From Rusavskia elegans (lineage: Eukaryota > Ascomycota > Lecanoromycetes > Teloschistales > Teloschistaceae), in the NCBI GenBank assembly GCA_011316305.1, contig SAUG01000040.1, forward strand, positions 483,477 to 547,476: DNA of 64,000 nt. The letters run 5' to 3'. The notes under the pieces were generated by a model, which did no database searches, had not been told where the DNA came from, and saw nothing but the letters and a program-made list of their open reading frames with translations. The translations under genes and the position numbers were made by a program. Positions 31,487-45,623 of this stretch are shown one piece after another (position 1 is the first letter of the stretch; each line of letters starts with the position of its first letter).

Positions 31487-31701
31487 TATAGAATTCCAAG
31501 CTGATTTCCTATAACTATAGAAAAGTGAAATATTTATATATACAAGCATTTCTATATTAAATCTATATCTGTTTCTATACTCGCTTTTATAATTAGCGAC
31601 CGAATTAGTTAGTATCCGAATTCGTATATAATTATATAATCCAGATATATATTCTATAATTCTTTAAACTATTTAAATAATTTAGAACTTTAATTACTAT
31701 A
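31487..31701 (-). repeat. 3' LTR of element 1
   Basis: 215 bp, direct repeat of 45409-45623. It is the 3' LTR because the polypurine tract abuts it. Confidence 0.85.
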
Positions 31702-33492
31702 CTTTCCTCTTCCTAAATAAAATACAGGGGGAAGTAAATATTCTCTAAAACTAAATAATAATAGAAATAAAACTATAACTAGTAATAACGAATAAAGTAA
31801 AGCGAAGAATATAAATTTACCTTCGTATAATTTATATAGAAGTAAATAAATATATTAGTAGAAACTCGCTGTCGATTACTATAACTTCGAATTTTTTAAT
31901 TTTCGGAACTTTTCCTCTTAATAATATTATTAATTATCTACTTTAATAATAGTAATAATAACTATAATAGTATATTATATTTAATCCGGCGGCGATTAGA
32001 ATTATTATAAAATCTTTTTAAAATAATAGATAGTAAGCTAATAAAATAGTAATTATTATTTATAGAAATAATTACTATTTTTATATAGTAATAGATACTA
32101 TAAATTAGGCTATTTAATAGAAGTATCGTTTATATTAGTAGTTTTATTAATTCGTTTCGGGAAGTATTATCTTTCCTAATAGTTTCCGGCGCTAAAATAT
32201 CGAAATTTATATAGAATACTTTAATAAATTTAGCCGATTTATCTAGATTATATATTTATAAAAGTTTAATACTATTTTTATATAAATAAATCGTTTTTTA
32301 GATATATACGATCTATTTTTTTTCGAACGACTAATTTTATTTCAGTTATATAAAATTTAAACGAATAAATTTTATAGCTTTTATACTAGTAATATTACCC
32401 GTCCCTTCGTATACTATATAAATATACGATAGAAATTCGGAGGTATATATAGTAACTATCTATAGAAATATCGTTAAAGTAAATATTCGTATTTATCTTT
32501 ATATAAATCGTAATCTATAGTCGGTATAGGATTTCTATTACGGGTATAGATTCTATAATCTTCTAGAAAATAAGCAGATACGAAAGCTAGAAGCCGTATA
32601 GATAATAATTTTATACCGCTTCCTCCTATTCTACTATAGCTATATCGATTATTATTAAAGCGAATTATAGACCGTAACGTTTTTCCGCCCGATTTCCTAT
32701 AAAGTAATAGAAGTTTTAATCTTCTGGCTTTATTTTCCTAGTCTACTATTAATAATTCTAATAGACCTAGATATAAAAATAAACTTTCTATAATCTAAAC
32801 CGAAACCTCGTTAACGAATATAATTAAAAGAAAAAAAGCTAGTAGTCGTCCGTTAGCTGGATCTCTGTTATATATATTAAAAGCTACGAATTCGTTTAAC
32901 TATATATTTTTATCGGATATTAATTATATATAATTAAAATTTTAGTTTAGTTCCGAATCTTTTTAGAAATCGTTTTTTCTTTCTTTTACGCTTTTAGATC
33001 TAGGGAATAACCTATCTTTACCGGCTATTTCTATTAACGCTCGCGCGGCTCGCCGTAAGGCTCGCTATATATATACTTTTAAAGTATAGTACGTAGCAGT
33101 TTAATATTAAATAAATCGGTTCTAAAACGAAAGGAAATACGAATATAAAAACCTCGATTTTACTAATAAAAATCACTCTAGTTTTAAATAGATATTTCGG
33201 TTTTGTCGAAAGTAGTAAATATACTAAAATTAAAGAATAGTAGATAGTTATTTAGATTTCGGCGTAGCTATATTTAAGGTATAATAGTTATATTATAAAA
33301 GGCGGCTCTATTATATTTTAGTTTTATACTAAAATATAGAAAGGATTTAACTTTCCGAATTTTTAATTTAAATTTTTCCGGTTTAATAAATATATATCGT
33401 ATATATTTAAAAATAAAAGACTGTATCTAAAGTTACTATTAAATCTTTATTAAATATAATTCCGTAAACTAGTAAAAAGCTCCGCTTTTAGC

Positions 33493-33963
33493 TGTTATAG
33501 GGCTACTTGGGGGTCCTGGTATCTCTAAAGGTTGGTTGGACTTATTAGTATATCTATAAACGGAGGTATAACGGGTAATTACTTTAAATTAATATAAAAA
33601 TAAATTAGTTTAATTACTAGAGCAGTATATAGTAATAACTAATAAATTAAATACGAGCTATAAAAACGTCGAGTTCGGAATCTATATAGATAATAAAATC
33701 CTCCTTTCCTTAAATATTTTATTTACTAAAATAACTAAGATATTCTTTTTTAGGTATCTTATTTATTAAAATAACTAAGATATCCTTCCTTAAATACCTT
33801 ATTCGCTAAAATAACTGAAATACCTTCCTTAGATACTTTACTCGCTAAAATAATTAAAATAGTAATACCAAGTCCTTCCTATCTATCTAGATATAATAAA
33901 GAGTTCTGGTACTATATTAAATACTACTACGTTCCCGAAGTTATACCGTATATATTTATAATA
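33493..33963 (-). repeat. 3' LTR of element 2 with internal ~40-bp minisatellite
   Basis: 471 bp. About four imperfect units built on TATTTACTAAAATAACTAAG occur between about 33710 and 33865. Confidence 0.85.
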
Positions 33964-36900
33964 TTAGGTCCCTTTTTTAGAATTTTTATTCCGAAAATCC
34001 CTCGTTCCTTCCTTTTATAGATAAATAAAAGAAACTATTAACTAAAAAATATTATAATAAAGTTATATTATTAGATATTAGTATATTAGCTATACGTTTT
34101 TATCGGAATTATTTCTAGTTAAAAAAGCTATATTATATTAGTAATAGTTCCGAGAAATATATTAAGTATATTACATAAGTCTATCCTTACGACCTTATTC
34201 TATTAGATACTACGTACTGGTATCGTTTAGAAAATAAACGTAAAAAATTAAAGAAAGAATTATATAAAATATATACGAAGTAATAACGTTTACTTCGTTA
34301 ATTAGATTATATTAAAGAGGAGCAGTATATTATAGTTAACGGCGAGCTATAAAATCTTAAAATATTAGAATATAAAGGTACCGCGGATCTATTTTCTTCC
34401 GTAGATTTTAATTCTTTTATCAACGTGGCTTCCGAATAGATCGTACTTCCTAGTAATTCTGGCTAGTTAATAACTTTTTTAGCTCCTTTTAGTAGAACTA
34501 TTATAGAGCCTTCTAGTAGTTTACTAAGTATTTTTTAGATTTCTAAATATTTTCTAAAATAGGATAATTTTTCTATTTAATTAGATAGTTCTAACCTTTC
34601 TATTATAGGATCTTCTCGACTATAAAAGTATTTTCCTCTTATATTTCGAAGTTAAACGTCTATTATAACGGCGTTCCGGGGTCGGTTAGTTCTAAAAAAA
34701 ATATATAGAATACCGGATATACTTTAGTATCTCTAAATAAATTAAGTTTAAAATTCTAAGGTCCTTTAACCTATTTAATTAAAAATAGTCCGACTTTAAT
34801 ATAGTCAAGTTTTTTACTTAAAATTTTTATTTTCAGATTTTTTATAAGAAGGTATATCTTATCTCCCTTTTTTAACTAAAGTACTATTTTTCGTTTTTTA
34901 TTCTAGTAGTTATCCGATTATTTCTATATTTTTAGGATATTTTTATAGATTCTTTTCTAAATATCGACTCTTTAAATTATTAATTCTGCTAATTTATAAA
35001 GTAGCGGTCGCCTAAATAAATTCGGATTTCTCCTATTATTAGTATAGAACGGTATTTCTTTTATTATATTTAATTTCCTTACGTTAAACGCTAGTTATAC
35101 TATTAGTAAAAGCGAAATCTAATTATCCTAGAGGTTATTAATATAATATCCTAGGTATTATTTAAGTATCTAGTTAGTATATTCTATTTATCTATCTATT
35201 ATCGGATAAAAAGCTATTAATATTTTCAGTTTAATACTAAATAGAGAGATAAAGGTTTTCTAATAGTTCGAAGTAAAGAGTTTATCTCTATTATTTATAA
35301 GTACTTCTAATAATCCGTAGTATCGAAATAATCGATCTAGAATAATAAATCTAAGTTATTTTACTATAAAGTTTTCTCTAGTTAGGATTATATAGATATA
35401 TTTCGTAAATCTATCTACTATATTAAATATAGAATCGTATTCTATATTTATTATCGGATCTTTCGATTTTAGGAATTTAATAATAAAGTCTAATATAATT
35501 TCCTTCTATAGTAAATCCGGTAGGTTCTAATACTAAATCTTTCTATAACGAGTATATATACTATACTTATTTTATTAATAACTAAAGTATTTTTTAATAT
35601 ATATCTCGATATATTACTTTATATTAGGAAACTAGTAATATTATTATAAAAGTTATATTATCTTTATTACGTCTAGATACTTTTATAGTATTCTATTGTA
35701 GTATTCCTTAATATATTCGTCGATTTTATTATTTAATATTTATAGTTTTCCTTTTTTAATAGGAAACTATTTCTAGTTATCTTTAAATATATATAGCGTC
35801 GTACTAAATTCGTACTAGTTTACTAATAGTAATCTATTTTTATTAATTTTAAAAATACTATTACTAAAAACTTCTCTTATTTTTATATAATTACTTCTTC
35901 GATTTAAAGTATCTATTTTTCTATTTTCTTTATCTAAGGTATAGTATATCTTGAATTTATATTAACCGAAGAGTTTAGACTATCGTATTTATCTTCTATT
36001 AAGTTATCTTATCGTTATAAAGTATAGAAGATTCTTATAGTCTATAAAGATTATTAATTCTAGTAATTTTTTAACGTATACTTTCTATTATTCCAGTATT
36101 ACTACTATAGCTAGTAGTTCCTTATTATAGATATTATAATTTTATTCTACTAGCGATAATTTTCTAGATATATATACTACCGGGTACTATTTACTATTAT
36201 ATTATTATAGAAGGTATATACTTATAGCTAGATCTAATAAATCCGTTTCTATTCGTAATAATTTAGTTAGGTCGAATATTTTAAATACTGGGTCCTTTAT
36301 ATATTCCTTTTTAAAATCTTCGAATATTTATTATTTTCTTTCTTCCTATTACTATTCGGTAGTATCTTTTATTAAAGCTATAAAAGTAAAAGCTCTTTTA
36401 AAATAGTTTTTTATAAACTTTCGATTATAGTTTATAAATCCGAGAAAGTTCTAGATTTTCTTAATATTTATTAGAGTCTCCTATTCTATAATAGCTTTTA
36501 ATTTATTAGGATCGATATATAATCCGTTTCGTTCTATAATAAATTCTAGAAAATCGACTTCTTTTTTATAGAATTTATACTTTTCTGGTTTAAGGCGTAA
36601 GTCTTTCCTTCCTAGATATTCGAGAACTTTATTAACGTATTAAATATATTCTTCGAATATCTTAGAAAAAACCAGAATATCGTCGAGGTAGGTAATAATA
36701 AATATATCCAGATATTTTCTAAATATATTATTAATTATATCCTAATATATTACCAGAGCGTTCGTAAACCCGAATAGTATTACTATATATTTATAATAAC
36801 TATACCGTATCCGAAAAGCTATTTTCTATTCTTTTCCGGCCTTTATTCGTATAAGGTTATATACTCTTCGAAAGTCGAGTTTAGTAAAATATTTTACTTT

Positions 36901-38810
36901 AAAGAGTCTATTTTAAAATTCGTTAATATTTAGTAATAGATATCGATTTTTAATTATAATATTATTTAGCTTTCGGTAATCGATATATAAACGGAATATT
37001 CCGTCTTTTTTAGATATAAAGAGAATCGGATATCCTACTAGTAATTAAGATTTCCTAATAAATCCCTTTTTTATATTTTCGTCTAGGTAATTACGGAATA
37101 TCTTAAACTCTATTATAGATAATAGATAGATAGATCTAAATATAGATTATTTACTTAGTTTAAATTTTACTTTATAATCCTATATTTAATATTTAGATAA
37201 TACTTTAATAGTTATCTTTTTCCGAAATAAGTTTATCTAGTTTTTATATTTATCTAGAATACTTTCTAATAGGTTTTCCTTTAACTTTTTATTAGATAGT
37301 ATAGAGTTTTTAAAAGGTTCGTAATTTTCCTTTCCGTCTCTATTTTATTAATCCGGCTAACCTCTACTAATATCTAATAAGTCGGATCTAAATAGTTTTT
37401 AATTATTTTTTTCCGAAATTATAAGTTCGCGTTTTATATTCTATTTTTTATCTATCCGAAAATACTACTTCGGTGTAGGCTAGATATTTCCTATATAGGA
37501 GTATTATTTAAAGCTAAATACTCTTTTCTTTTAGTCGATTACTAGATTATAATCCTTTAATTAAAGTATTCTAAATATAATATTATAGCTGGCTATCCGA
37601 ATAACGTCGAATTAAAGTTTCTTTTAATACTAGTTAATTATTATTTAAAACGGTTTTATTTTTTCTATAACCTTCCCGTCTCCTTCTAGTATTTTACTTC
37701 TATTAATAACTATTAAGTTATATAGATCTTTTTTTTTAGTTTAAAGGAACCTTTTCCTTTTAGCTAAGTTTTCTAATATAAAATTTCCGGTTATATTTAA
37801 ATTAATAAATACTTTAATCTTTTATAGTCTATTATTAGTATCGATAATTATTTTAATTTCGAGTATATATATATAGCTAGCTAAATTTAGTTACTCTTTC
37901 TAGACTATAAAGTTATACGCTCGTAATATATTTATTACTACGAGATTCTATTTTTTCCCGAGTTATTTTTAATATTTTCGTACTTTTTATCTTTATAGTT
38001 TACTTACGAAATATATCTATAGAGATTCTAGTTAAAAATTTTATTTCTTCTTTTTTACTATTCCTTCTAGTATTTATATTTATCGTATATAATATATATA
38101 GAATATTTATAAATATTATAACTTCCGATCTTAATAGATATCGCCGGAGTTTATCGGTATAGTTTTAACGGATACTACCCGGTTTTTTATTTTTCTAACT
38201 TATAGGTTATATAATCGTCGTTATAGTATACGGTCCAGTTAAGTAGTACGTATTAATTTCCTATTATTATATTTATTTTTTATATTATCGGTTTAGAAAT
38301 AACTTTATCTTTAGAGGCGTTACTTCCTAGTTCTTTTTCTAATATATTAACAATATTATTTCCTTTTTAATCCTACTGGTCGTTCTATAGATATTTATTA
38401 TTAATATTAGTTTTATAAACGGCTTTAAATCCTTTGTAGATATTTTTAAATCTTTTCTTTACTAGTTTCCTGTCGTTTATTATTCTAGAGTAAAGGGTTT
38501 TTAGTCTTTCTATAATAGTAAATTATATTTCCTCTAGAATAGATACCTATTTAAAAGTATATTCTTTTTTAAAACTTCTAAAGAACTTTTTCTATATTAG
38601 ATTAGATTCGGTTAATACTCGTAGTAAAACGTTATTATTTATAGCTTCCTATAGTATTTTATTATTTTCTATAAATATAAATTTTTTATCCGAGCTAGCT
38701 TTCTAGAGTTTAGAGCTTCGGTCTTCGTCTTTTAAAATTACTTTTTACTAGTTTTTAGATTCTTTCTTTAGCGTAGTATTAAACTGTCGTTACTATATTT
38801 TATTTAATCG

Positions 38811-38852
38811 ATATTTTTTCGTAAAATAGCCTGGTTTACTATAATTATAGTA
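38811..38852 (-). pseudogene. RIP-mutated CCHC zinc knuckle of element 2 Gag
   Basis: On the minus strand the codons read YYNYSKPGYFTKKY. This is a CX2CX4HX4C retroviral-type knuckle in which all four metal ligands (positions 1, 4, 9 and 14) are now Tyr. Cys TGY to TAY and His CAY to TAY are the changes RIP makes. Confidence 0.75.
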
Positions 38853-39733
38853 CGTTTTAGAATTTTTATTTTCTTTATTACCTCTAGGGTTCTTTCCTTT
38901 ACGTCGCTATTATATCGAATCTAGTTCTATTAGTATAGGTCTATAGTAATTATCTCCGGTCCTTTTATTTAGTAGCTATCCTCTATATAGTTTACCTATA
39001 TAATATCTAGTATTACTTCGCGGTCTACTATTATAGCGTTTTTCTATATTTCTTTTATATAGTTTATTATCGAGGTCGATAGATATTTTAATTAGATTAT
39101 CTAAGGTTTCGTATATTCGATTATCGTATATTAGTTTATTTTTTATTTACTTTTTAAGTCTTCTTCGGTATATTATATATAGGGCGTTATTATTCTATTC
39201 CGTTAGTAATACCTATTTTTAGAATCTTACGGCGTACTCTAATACGGCAGTCTTCTACTAAAGATATTAAATAAAGCGTTTAGTAATTAGTATTTTATTT
39301 AAGATTCTAAAGATATTACGAATAGCTTTTTTAAATTTTATAAATTTTATAAAGATATTATTACTATCTTCGTTATCGTCTATATATTAGCGAAGGATAG
39401 GTTTTATCTAATACTAGGCTTATCCCCGAAGATAGAATATAGCGAAGAAGGTTTTCTTTTTTTCGGGTATTAAATAGAATACGAAGTATATTTCTAATTA
39501 TATAAGCTAATTTTCTAGTTTATTACGATTTCTATAGTACTTATTAGATTTATTAATTTTAATACTATATAACCGGTAATTAGTAGTAGGAATACTAATT
39601 TCTTTATTACTACTATTATTTTCTATTTAGATTTCCTTTCCTTTAGATTCGGATTTCTTTACTATAGAGCTAGAATTACTTAAGGTAGAGGTATTATATT
39701 AACCTGCGACAGATATCCTAAAGATATTTAAAG

Positions 39734-40204
39734 TATTATAGAGCTATTTAGGGGTTTTAGTATCTTTAAAAGTTAGTTAAACTTATTAGTATATCTATAA
39801 ACGGAGGTATAACGGGTAATTACTTTAAATTAATATAAAAATAAATTAGTTTAATTACTAGAGTAGTATATAGCGATAACTAATAAATTAAATACGAGCT
39901 ATAAAGACGTCGAGTTTAGGATTTATATAGATAATAAAATCTTCCTTTTTTTAGGTACCTTATTTACTAAAATAACTAAAATATCCTTTTTTAGATATCT
40001 TATTTACTAAGATAACTAAGATATCCTTTTTTAGATACCTTACTTACTAAAATAACTAAAATACTTTTTTCAGGTACTTTATTCGCTAAAATAACTAAAA
40101 TAGTAATACCAAGTCCTTTCTACCTATCTAGATATAATAAAGAGTTCTGGTACTGTACTAAATACTACTATATTCCCGAAGTCACGCCGCGCGTGCTTAT
40201 AATA
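39734..40204 (-). repeat. 5' LTR of element 2 with internal ~40-bp minisatellite
   Basis: 471 bp, direct partner of 33493-33963. It keeps CACGCCGCGCGTGC near its right end, where the partner is mutated. Confidence 0.85.
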
Positions 40205-42599
40205 TTAGCGTCGTTTTAGAATTATTTATATATTTATTTATTCTTTATTCTATAGGAAATTAACGAGAATATCTTTTTTTTAAAATAAATAAAAGATAAA
40301 GATATTATATTTAAACTGGAATTAATTTATATTTTAATATATACGAATATATAAAATAATAGATAAAAATAAAAATCTAATTAATCTTTTTCTTTTTTAG
40401 AAGTTTATACTTTATCGTCGTCTTTTTTATAGAGATTATTTTTAGGTATAGGCCTAAATTTAGATAAATAATTATTATCTAGATTCTCCGCTAGCTTTAG
40501 TTTACGAAGTTTTTCTCGTTTATATTTTTCGTTTAGCGAAAGCTATTTTATAGTAACTTTCCTCGGCCTTCTACGCCTATAAGGTATTTTCTATCTAATA
40601 GTAATATTTCATTCTATAAAATATTTCTTTATATAATTTCTACTAATTAGATATTTATTAGCGGATTTACTAGAAGGTTTTAGAATATAAATATTTAAGA
40701 TTTTAGTTTAAATAACCTTATATAGACTATACCAGTTAATTTTAAACTTTTAAAATTATTTAATTTTAATTAAAACTATATCCCCTTTAATAAAAGTATT
40801 ACCTTTTATTTTCGCGTTCTATATCTTTTTATTTATCTTTATTCGTATTATTCTATCTTTAAATACTTTAGTTCGATCGTATAAAAGGAACGGCGTAGAA
40901 TCGATTCTTTTATTATATCTTTCCGGAAAAGGGCTAGAAGTATTAGTCGGTAGTATCGGGTTAATACTATAAAGTAAATAGAAAGATAAGAATCTAGTAG
41001 TCGTATATATATAAATATATATAGTAAATAAAATCTAGTTTAAATAAAGATTCTAAGTTTTTTTCGGCTGCTTAATATAGTATTTAGTAAATATTTTCCC
41101 GAAAACTCTATTAAATCTTTTAATAGCGCTATTTATTCGTAGATAATAAAATATCGTACCTTAATACTTGATTCCTAGCAGGCGGTATACTTTATCTATA
41201 GCTAGAACCTAAAAATTTATACTTTAATTAGTAATAATTTTCTTCGAAAAACTGTAATTACGGTAGATTCGATAGATAATAAATTCGGCTAGTACTTCTA
41301 CTATTACGTTTAAAAGCGATTAAACTATAGGTTATCTAGTAGTATAGTTAATTATAATTATAATCTATTTATTACTCTAGTTAGTTTCTAGTAAAGGACC
41401 GATAAAATCGAATTCCTAGTATTTAAAAGAATTTAATCTATCTTTTTAGATACTAGAGAGATATATTATATCCCGTTTAATATTATAAGAAATAGTAATA
41501 AACTAATATTCGGAATAGTACTTAATATAATATTTAATATCTTTTTTTATTTCGGGCTATTACTATTTTATACGAATAATATCTATTATTATTTTATATA
41601 AATAGTAACTATATTATTTATAGATATAGTCCAGGAGATTTATATAAACCTATACTAGAATATAAGATATCTAACTATTTTAAAACGAGTCCCGGTATTA
41701 TATCGTATTATTTTTAACTCGAAAATAGTATTTATATTTTTCTAAAATAACTTTTATTTCCGGATCGTTAGATAGGGTTCCGGAGTCTATATAAACTCTA
41801 ATAACGTCGTTAACTAAAATCGTATAATTATTAACTTTACTAGTAAGTAGCTAGAAGTTTCCTTTTCGGTTTAATATATCTGCTACTATTATTTTACTAC
41901 CCGGTTTATATTTAATATCGAGTTTATATTTTCTAAACTCCGCGAGCTAGCGAGCGAGTTTTCTAAAAGGCTTAGTAGTAGTTTTAAAATATTATAAATC
42001 TACGTAATCCGTTTTAATAGTTATAGTTATTCTGTTTTTAATATAGTAGCGCTATCGCCGTAGAAATTCCTTAATAATAAAAAGCTTTTATTTATAGATA
42101 GTATAGTTACGTTTTATAGATATAAATATTTTACTTTCGAAAGTAATAAACTATTTAATACTATCGGTATTAATTTAGTAGAAAACGGCGTCCTATCTAA
42201 AATCGGAAGTATCCGTTTTAATAATAAAAGGTAGAGTTATATTAGACTAAATAAATACTTTAATATTTATTATAATATTTTTAATTAGTTCGAATATATT
42301 TTAAATTTAAAAATTTATTCGGATTAGTTTATATTTTTTATTTTCTAAACCCTGGATTAATTTATAGAAAGGCCCGTATATTAGAGCGAAATCTTCTATA
42401 AATTTCCGGTAATAGATATATAATTCTAAAAAGGACTATATATTATATACCGTTTATAGTAGCGGCCAGTTCCTAATAGCTTTTACTTTCGCTATATTTA
42501 TACGGATTTCTCTATTACTAATAATATATCCTTAGAATTTAATATACTTTTAGAAAAATAGATATTTCGAAGGTTTCGCGAATAGTTAGTTCTTTTCGA

Positions 42600-42830
42600 G
42601 TATTTCTATAATAGCTTTAATATACTATAGATATTTTTCTTCGTTCTTCGAATAGATTAAAATATTATCGAGGTAAATAACTACGAAATTATCGAGAAAC
42701 GGCCTAAATATATTATTTATTATAGTTTAAAACGTTATAGGTACGTTTATTAACTTAAATAATATAATTAAGAATTTATATTTACTAGTTTTAGTATTAA
42801 AAGCCGTCTTCGTACGATTTTTATCGATAA
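42600..42830 (-). pseudogene. Reverse transcriptase remnant of element 1
   Basis: On the minus strand a stretch reads RFLDNFVVIYLDNILIYSKN before stops intervene; YLDN corresponds to the catalytic YLDD of Ty3/gypsy enzymes, with the last Asp changed. Neighbouring frames are riddled with TAA and TAG from CAA, CAG and TGG codons. Confidence 0.8.
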
Positions 42831-44099
42831 TATTAATCTACTAGTAACCGCTTATTAGATTAATTTTACTAAAGTACTTCGCTATCCTAATAGTATCTAG
42901 ATAATCTTAAATTTTAGGTAATAGATATCTATTCTTTATAGTTATATTATTAAAGCTCCGGTAGTCGATATATATATATTAGCTACTATCCTTTTTCTTA
43001 GTAAAAAAAAACAAGTATATTTTAAAAAGATTAATTTAATCGAATTAATCCTCGCTCGGTAAAATATTTAGTTTAATACTTCTATTCTTTATTCTATTTA
43101 GGAAATAAGCTATAATAAATTTAATTAATAGGTCGAATATCGCCGGTTTTAATTATATAATCTAATAGCCTTTCCGGTAGTAATTTTATTAGAAGGTTAT
43201 TTTAGAAATAATCTAGAAGTTTCGGGCCGAAAATTCTATCTAGTTCTATATAGTCTATCGTTTTCTAAACCGGGTTAAATTATTCCGGAAAGTTAAATTC
43301 GTTTTATATAATATATAGACAAGTCTATACGCTTTTTCTAATAAGTCGTTTAAACCTTCTAAAATTAATTTCGGAAAACTCGGTCGGGATATTTTTAAAA
43401 AGTTATAAATAATATATATTCGAGGCGTTATATAACTAATATATAATTCTATTTTTCTAAATTTATATTTCTATAGTATTATAGTTAGATACTAAATAGT
43501 ACTACTTTTAGAAATCTTTTCTAAAAATCAGATTATAGTCTATATCTAGTACTATATAAAAAGTAGTAGTAGAAAAGGTTTTATAAAACTATAAAAGTTC
43601 TATTACTCCTAAAATATCTATAGTCTTACCGCTTTTAAACTATATTCTATCCGATAACTACTAAAGTTTTAATTCTAAAAAGTTAATAATATATCTAGTA
43701 ATAAAATAGTTAGTAGTACCTAAATTAATAAAGATTTCGAGGCGATTTCTATTAATTTCTAGATTAAACTATATCTATCTATTAAGGCTCGGTATTCGAT
43801 CTATATATAAAAGTCGCTTATTATTCTATATATTTTTAAACGATAGTATTATATTACGGGAAATAGTTAAAGCCTTTTCCGGCGTCCTTTTAAAGATTAT
43901 TTCTAATTCTTCGATCCTTACCTTAACTAGACCGAGCTATTCTTCTATTATTAAAGGCTTTTTATTAGTATTATATATACGCCTAGATATATATAATACT
44001 ATTTATTTTCCGATAATCTATTATTAGTTATCGCCGATAGACTTTTTCTTTCGGAAAAAATCTATTCTATAGAAATATATCCCGGAATATAAATATTCC

Positions 44100-44142
44100 G
44101 GTAATTTTTTTCGTAATAGCCAGGCTTCCTATAATTATAGTA
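44100..44142 (-). pseudogene. RIP-mutated CCHC zinc knuckle of element 1 Gag
   Basis: The minus strand reads YYNYRKPGYYEKNY, again a CX2CX4HX4C spacing with all four ligands replaced by Tyr. Independent occurrence in a second element supports the interpretation. Confidence 0.75.
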
Positions 44143-45408
44143 CTTGCTCGTACTATTTAATCTCTTTTATCTACTTCTTTTTCCTCGACTATTTCGGCTT
44201 CGGCTGCGGCCGCCTTAATTATTAATATCTATAAAATTAATTTCGGCGGTACTAGATTATTCGACTATTAAGGAAATTATAGTATTTCGGTTACTATAGT
44301 ATTTAGTAGTAACCTTTTTAAATATTATTATAGCGTTTGTAATATTTATAAAATTTACTAGTTATCTACTTTATTATTATAGAATAAAATATCTTTCGGT
44401 AGCTATCTAAGTATTAGGTTTTAGATAATCGATAAAATACTTTAAAATAGTATATTCGCTAATTTTACTTTTAATATCTATATATAATTTAATAAAAGTA
44501 GAATAGTAGTTTTTAATATCGTTAAATTTTTTATTCTAAACTAATCTACACTAAATAACTAAAGCGTTTTCTATAAAATTTAGTTTATCCTATTATTTTA
44601 GAAAGACTTCTTTAAAGTATATCTAGGAGTTCTTATCTAAATTAGAAATCTATTTAACGTACTACGGTTTAGTATCGTTAATAAAATATTAACTATTATA
44701 GAAAATAGGGTCCGTAATAGTTATATTATAAAATAAATAGTAGTATTTATAGCGGTAGAGCCAGGTATAGACGATATAGTAGTTACGTTTATAACTTTTA
44801 AAATCAGAAGGCTTTTTATTATAGGCGTTCTATACTATATAGGTTATAGAAATATTAGAAATATTAGAAGGAATAGATCTATATAACGGCGAATTAAAGT
44901 TTCTACTAGAAGATTCTAGTAGCCTTAGATTAGAACTACTATAACGGGAACGATAATAATCGGAACCGGTATAGCTATTCCTATAGTTCGTACGAAGACG
45001 ACTAAAGGGTCGGTTATATCTACTACCAAGTCTATTTTCGTTATCGCCGTCGTAAGAATTATTATTTCCGGAAATATCTAGGGTACCCCCGAAACTAACG
45101 CCTTTTCTAGAAATATTTTTTTCTACGGTAAAGATAGTAGCGAATTAGACTATAAGTAAATCGTTTAAAAAGGTTTTATAATAGGATTTCTAGTTTATAC
45201 GAATTTTAAAAAAGGTTATATTCTTATTATATACTATTATTCGCTCTATACTAGCGCCGAACTAAAGGTAGAAAGAGTATTTTATTTAGGAATTTATATT
45301 CGAGCTTAGAGAATCTCGTTTATAAAGGTAGGTAAAACCGGTTTAAAAAAGTTTTAATAATAGAATAAAGTTAGATTATTTATAGCTTTAAAAAGTTATT
45401 ACTACTAG

Positions 45409-45623
45409 TATAAAATTCTAAGCTAATTTCCTATAACTATAGAAAAGTAAGGTATTTATATATATAAGTATCTCTATACTAGACCTATATCTGTTTCTAT
45501 ATTCGCTTTTATAATTAGTAACCGGATTAGTTAATATCCGAATTCGTATATAACTATACAATCCAGATATATATTCTATAATCTTTTAAACCGTTCGAGT
45601 GATTCAGAACTTTGACCACTATA
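45409..45623 (-). repeat. 5' LTR of element 1
   Basis: 215 bp, the same length as its partner. It is somewhat less mutated, keeping residues such as CCAGATATATA and GTTCGAGTGATTCAG in its right half. Confidence 0.85.

Larger units (their letters stand above)
33493..40204 (-). mobile_element. Degenerate Ty3/gypsy LTR retrotransposon (element 2) nested in element 1
   Basis: LTRs of exactly 471 bp lie at 33493-33963 and 39734-40204, starting TGTTATAG or TATTATAG and ending ATAATA. The flanks carry a 5-bp target duplication TTAGC (33488-33492 and 40205-40209), which dates this insertion after element 1. A minus-strand polypurine-like tract (CCCTTTTTT, about 33969-33977) sits next to the left LTR. 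The minus-strand reverse transcriptase motif is intact at 36679-36690, reading ITYLDDILVFS. The former Gag zinc knuckle lies at about 38811-38852. Total length is 6712 bp. All frames are destroyed. Confidence 0.92.
31487..45623 (-). mobile_element. Degenerate Ty3/gypsy LTR retrotransposon (element 1), split by element 2
   Basis: Two direct repeats of exactly 215 bp (31487-31701 and 45409-45623) bound the element and differ almost only by C/T and G/A changes. They end TA..TA, as expected if TG..CA ends were mutated. Just inside the left LTR is CTTTCCTCTTCCT (31702-31714), a polypurine tract on the minus strand, so the element runs right to left. The reverse-transcriptase core is recognisable on the minus strand at 42665-42676 as YLDN within FVVIYLDNILIYSKNE. 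A former Gag zinc knuckle lies at about 44100-44142. Element 2 interrupts it after 33492. Without that insertion it is about 7.4 kb. Target duplication is not clear in this AT-rich flank. Confidence 0.88.

Noticed and set aside
33700..33870. Repeated units as a CRISPR array
   Set aside because: Units are contiguous degenerate tandem copies without spacers, lie inside an LTR, and the organism is a fungus.
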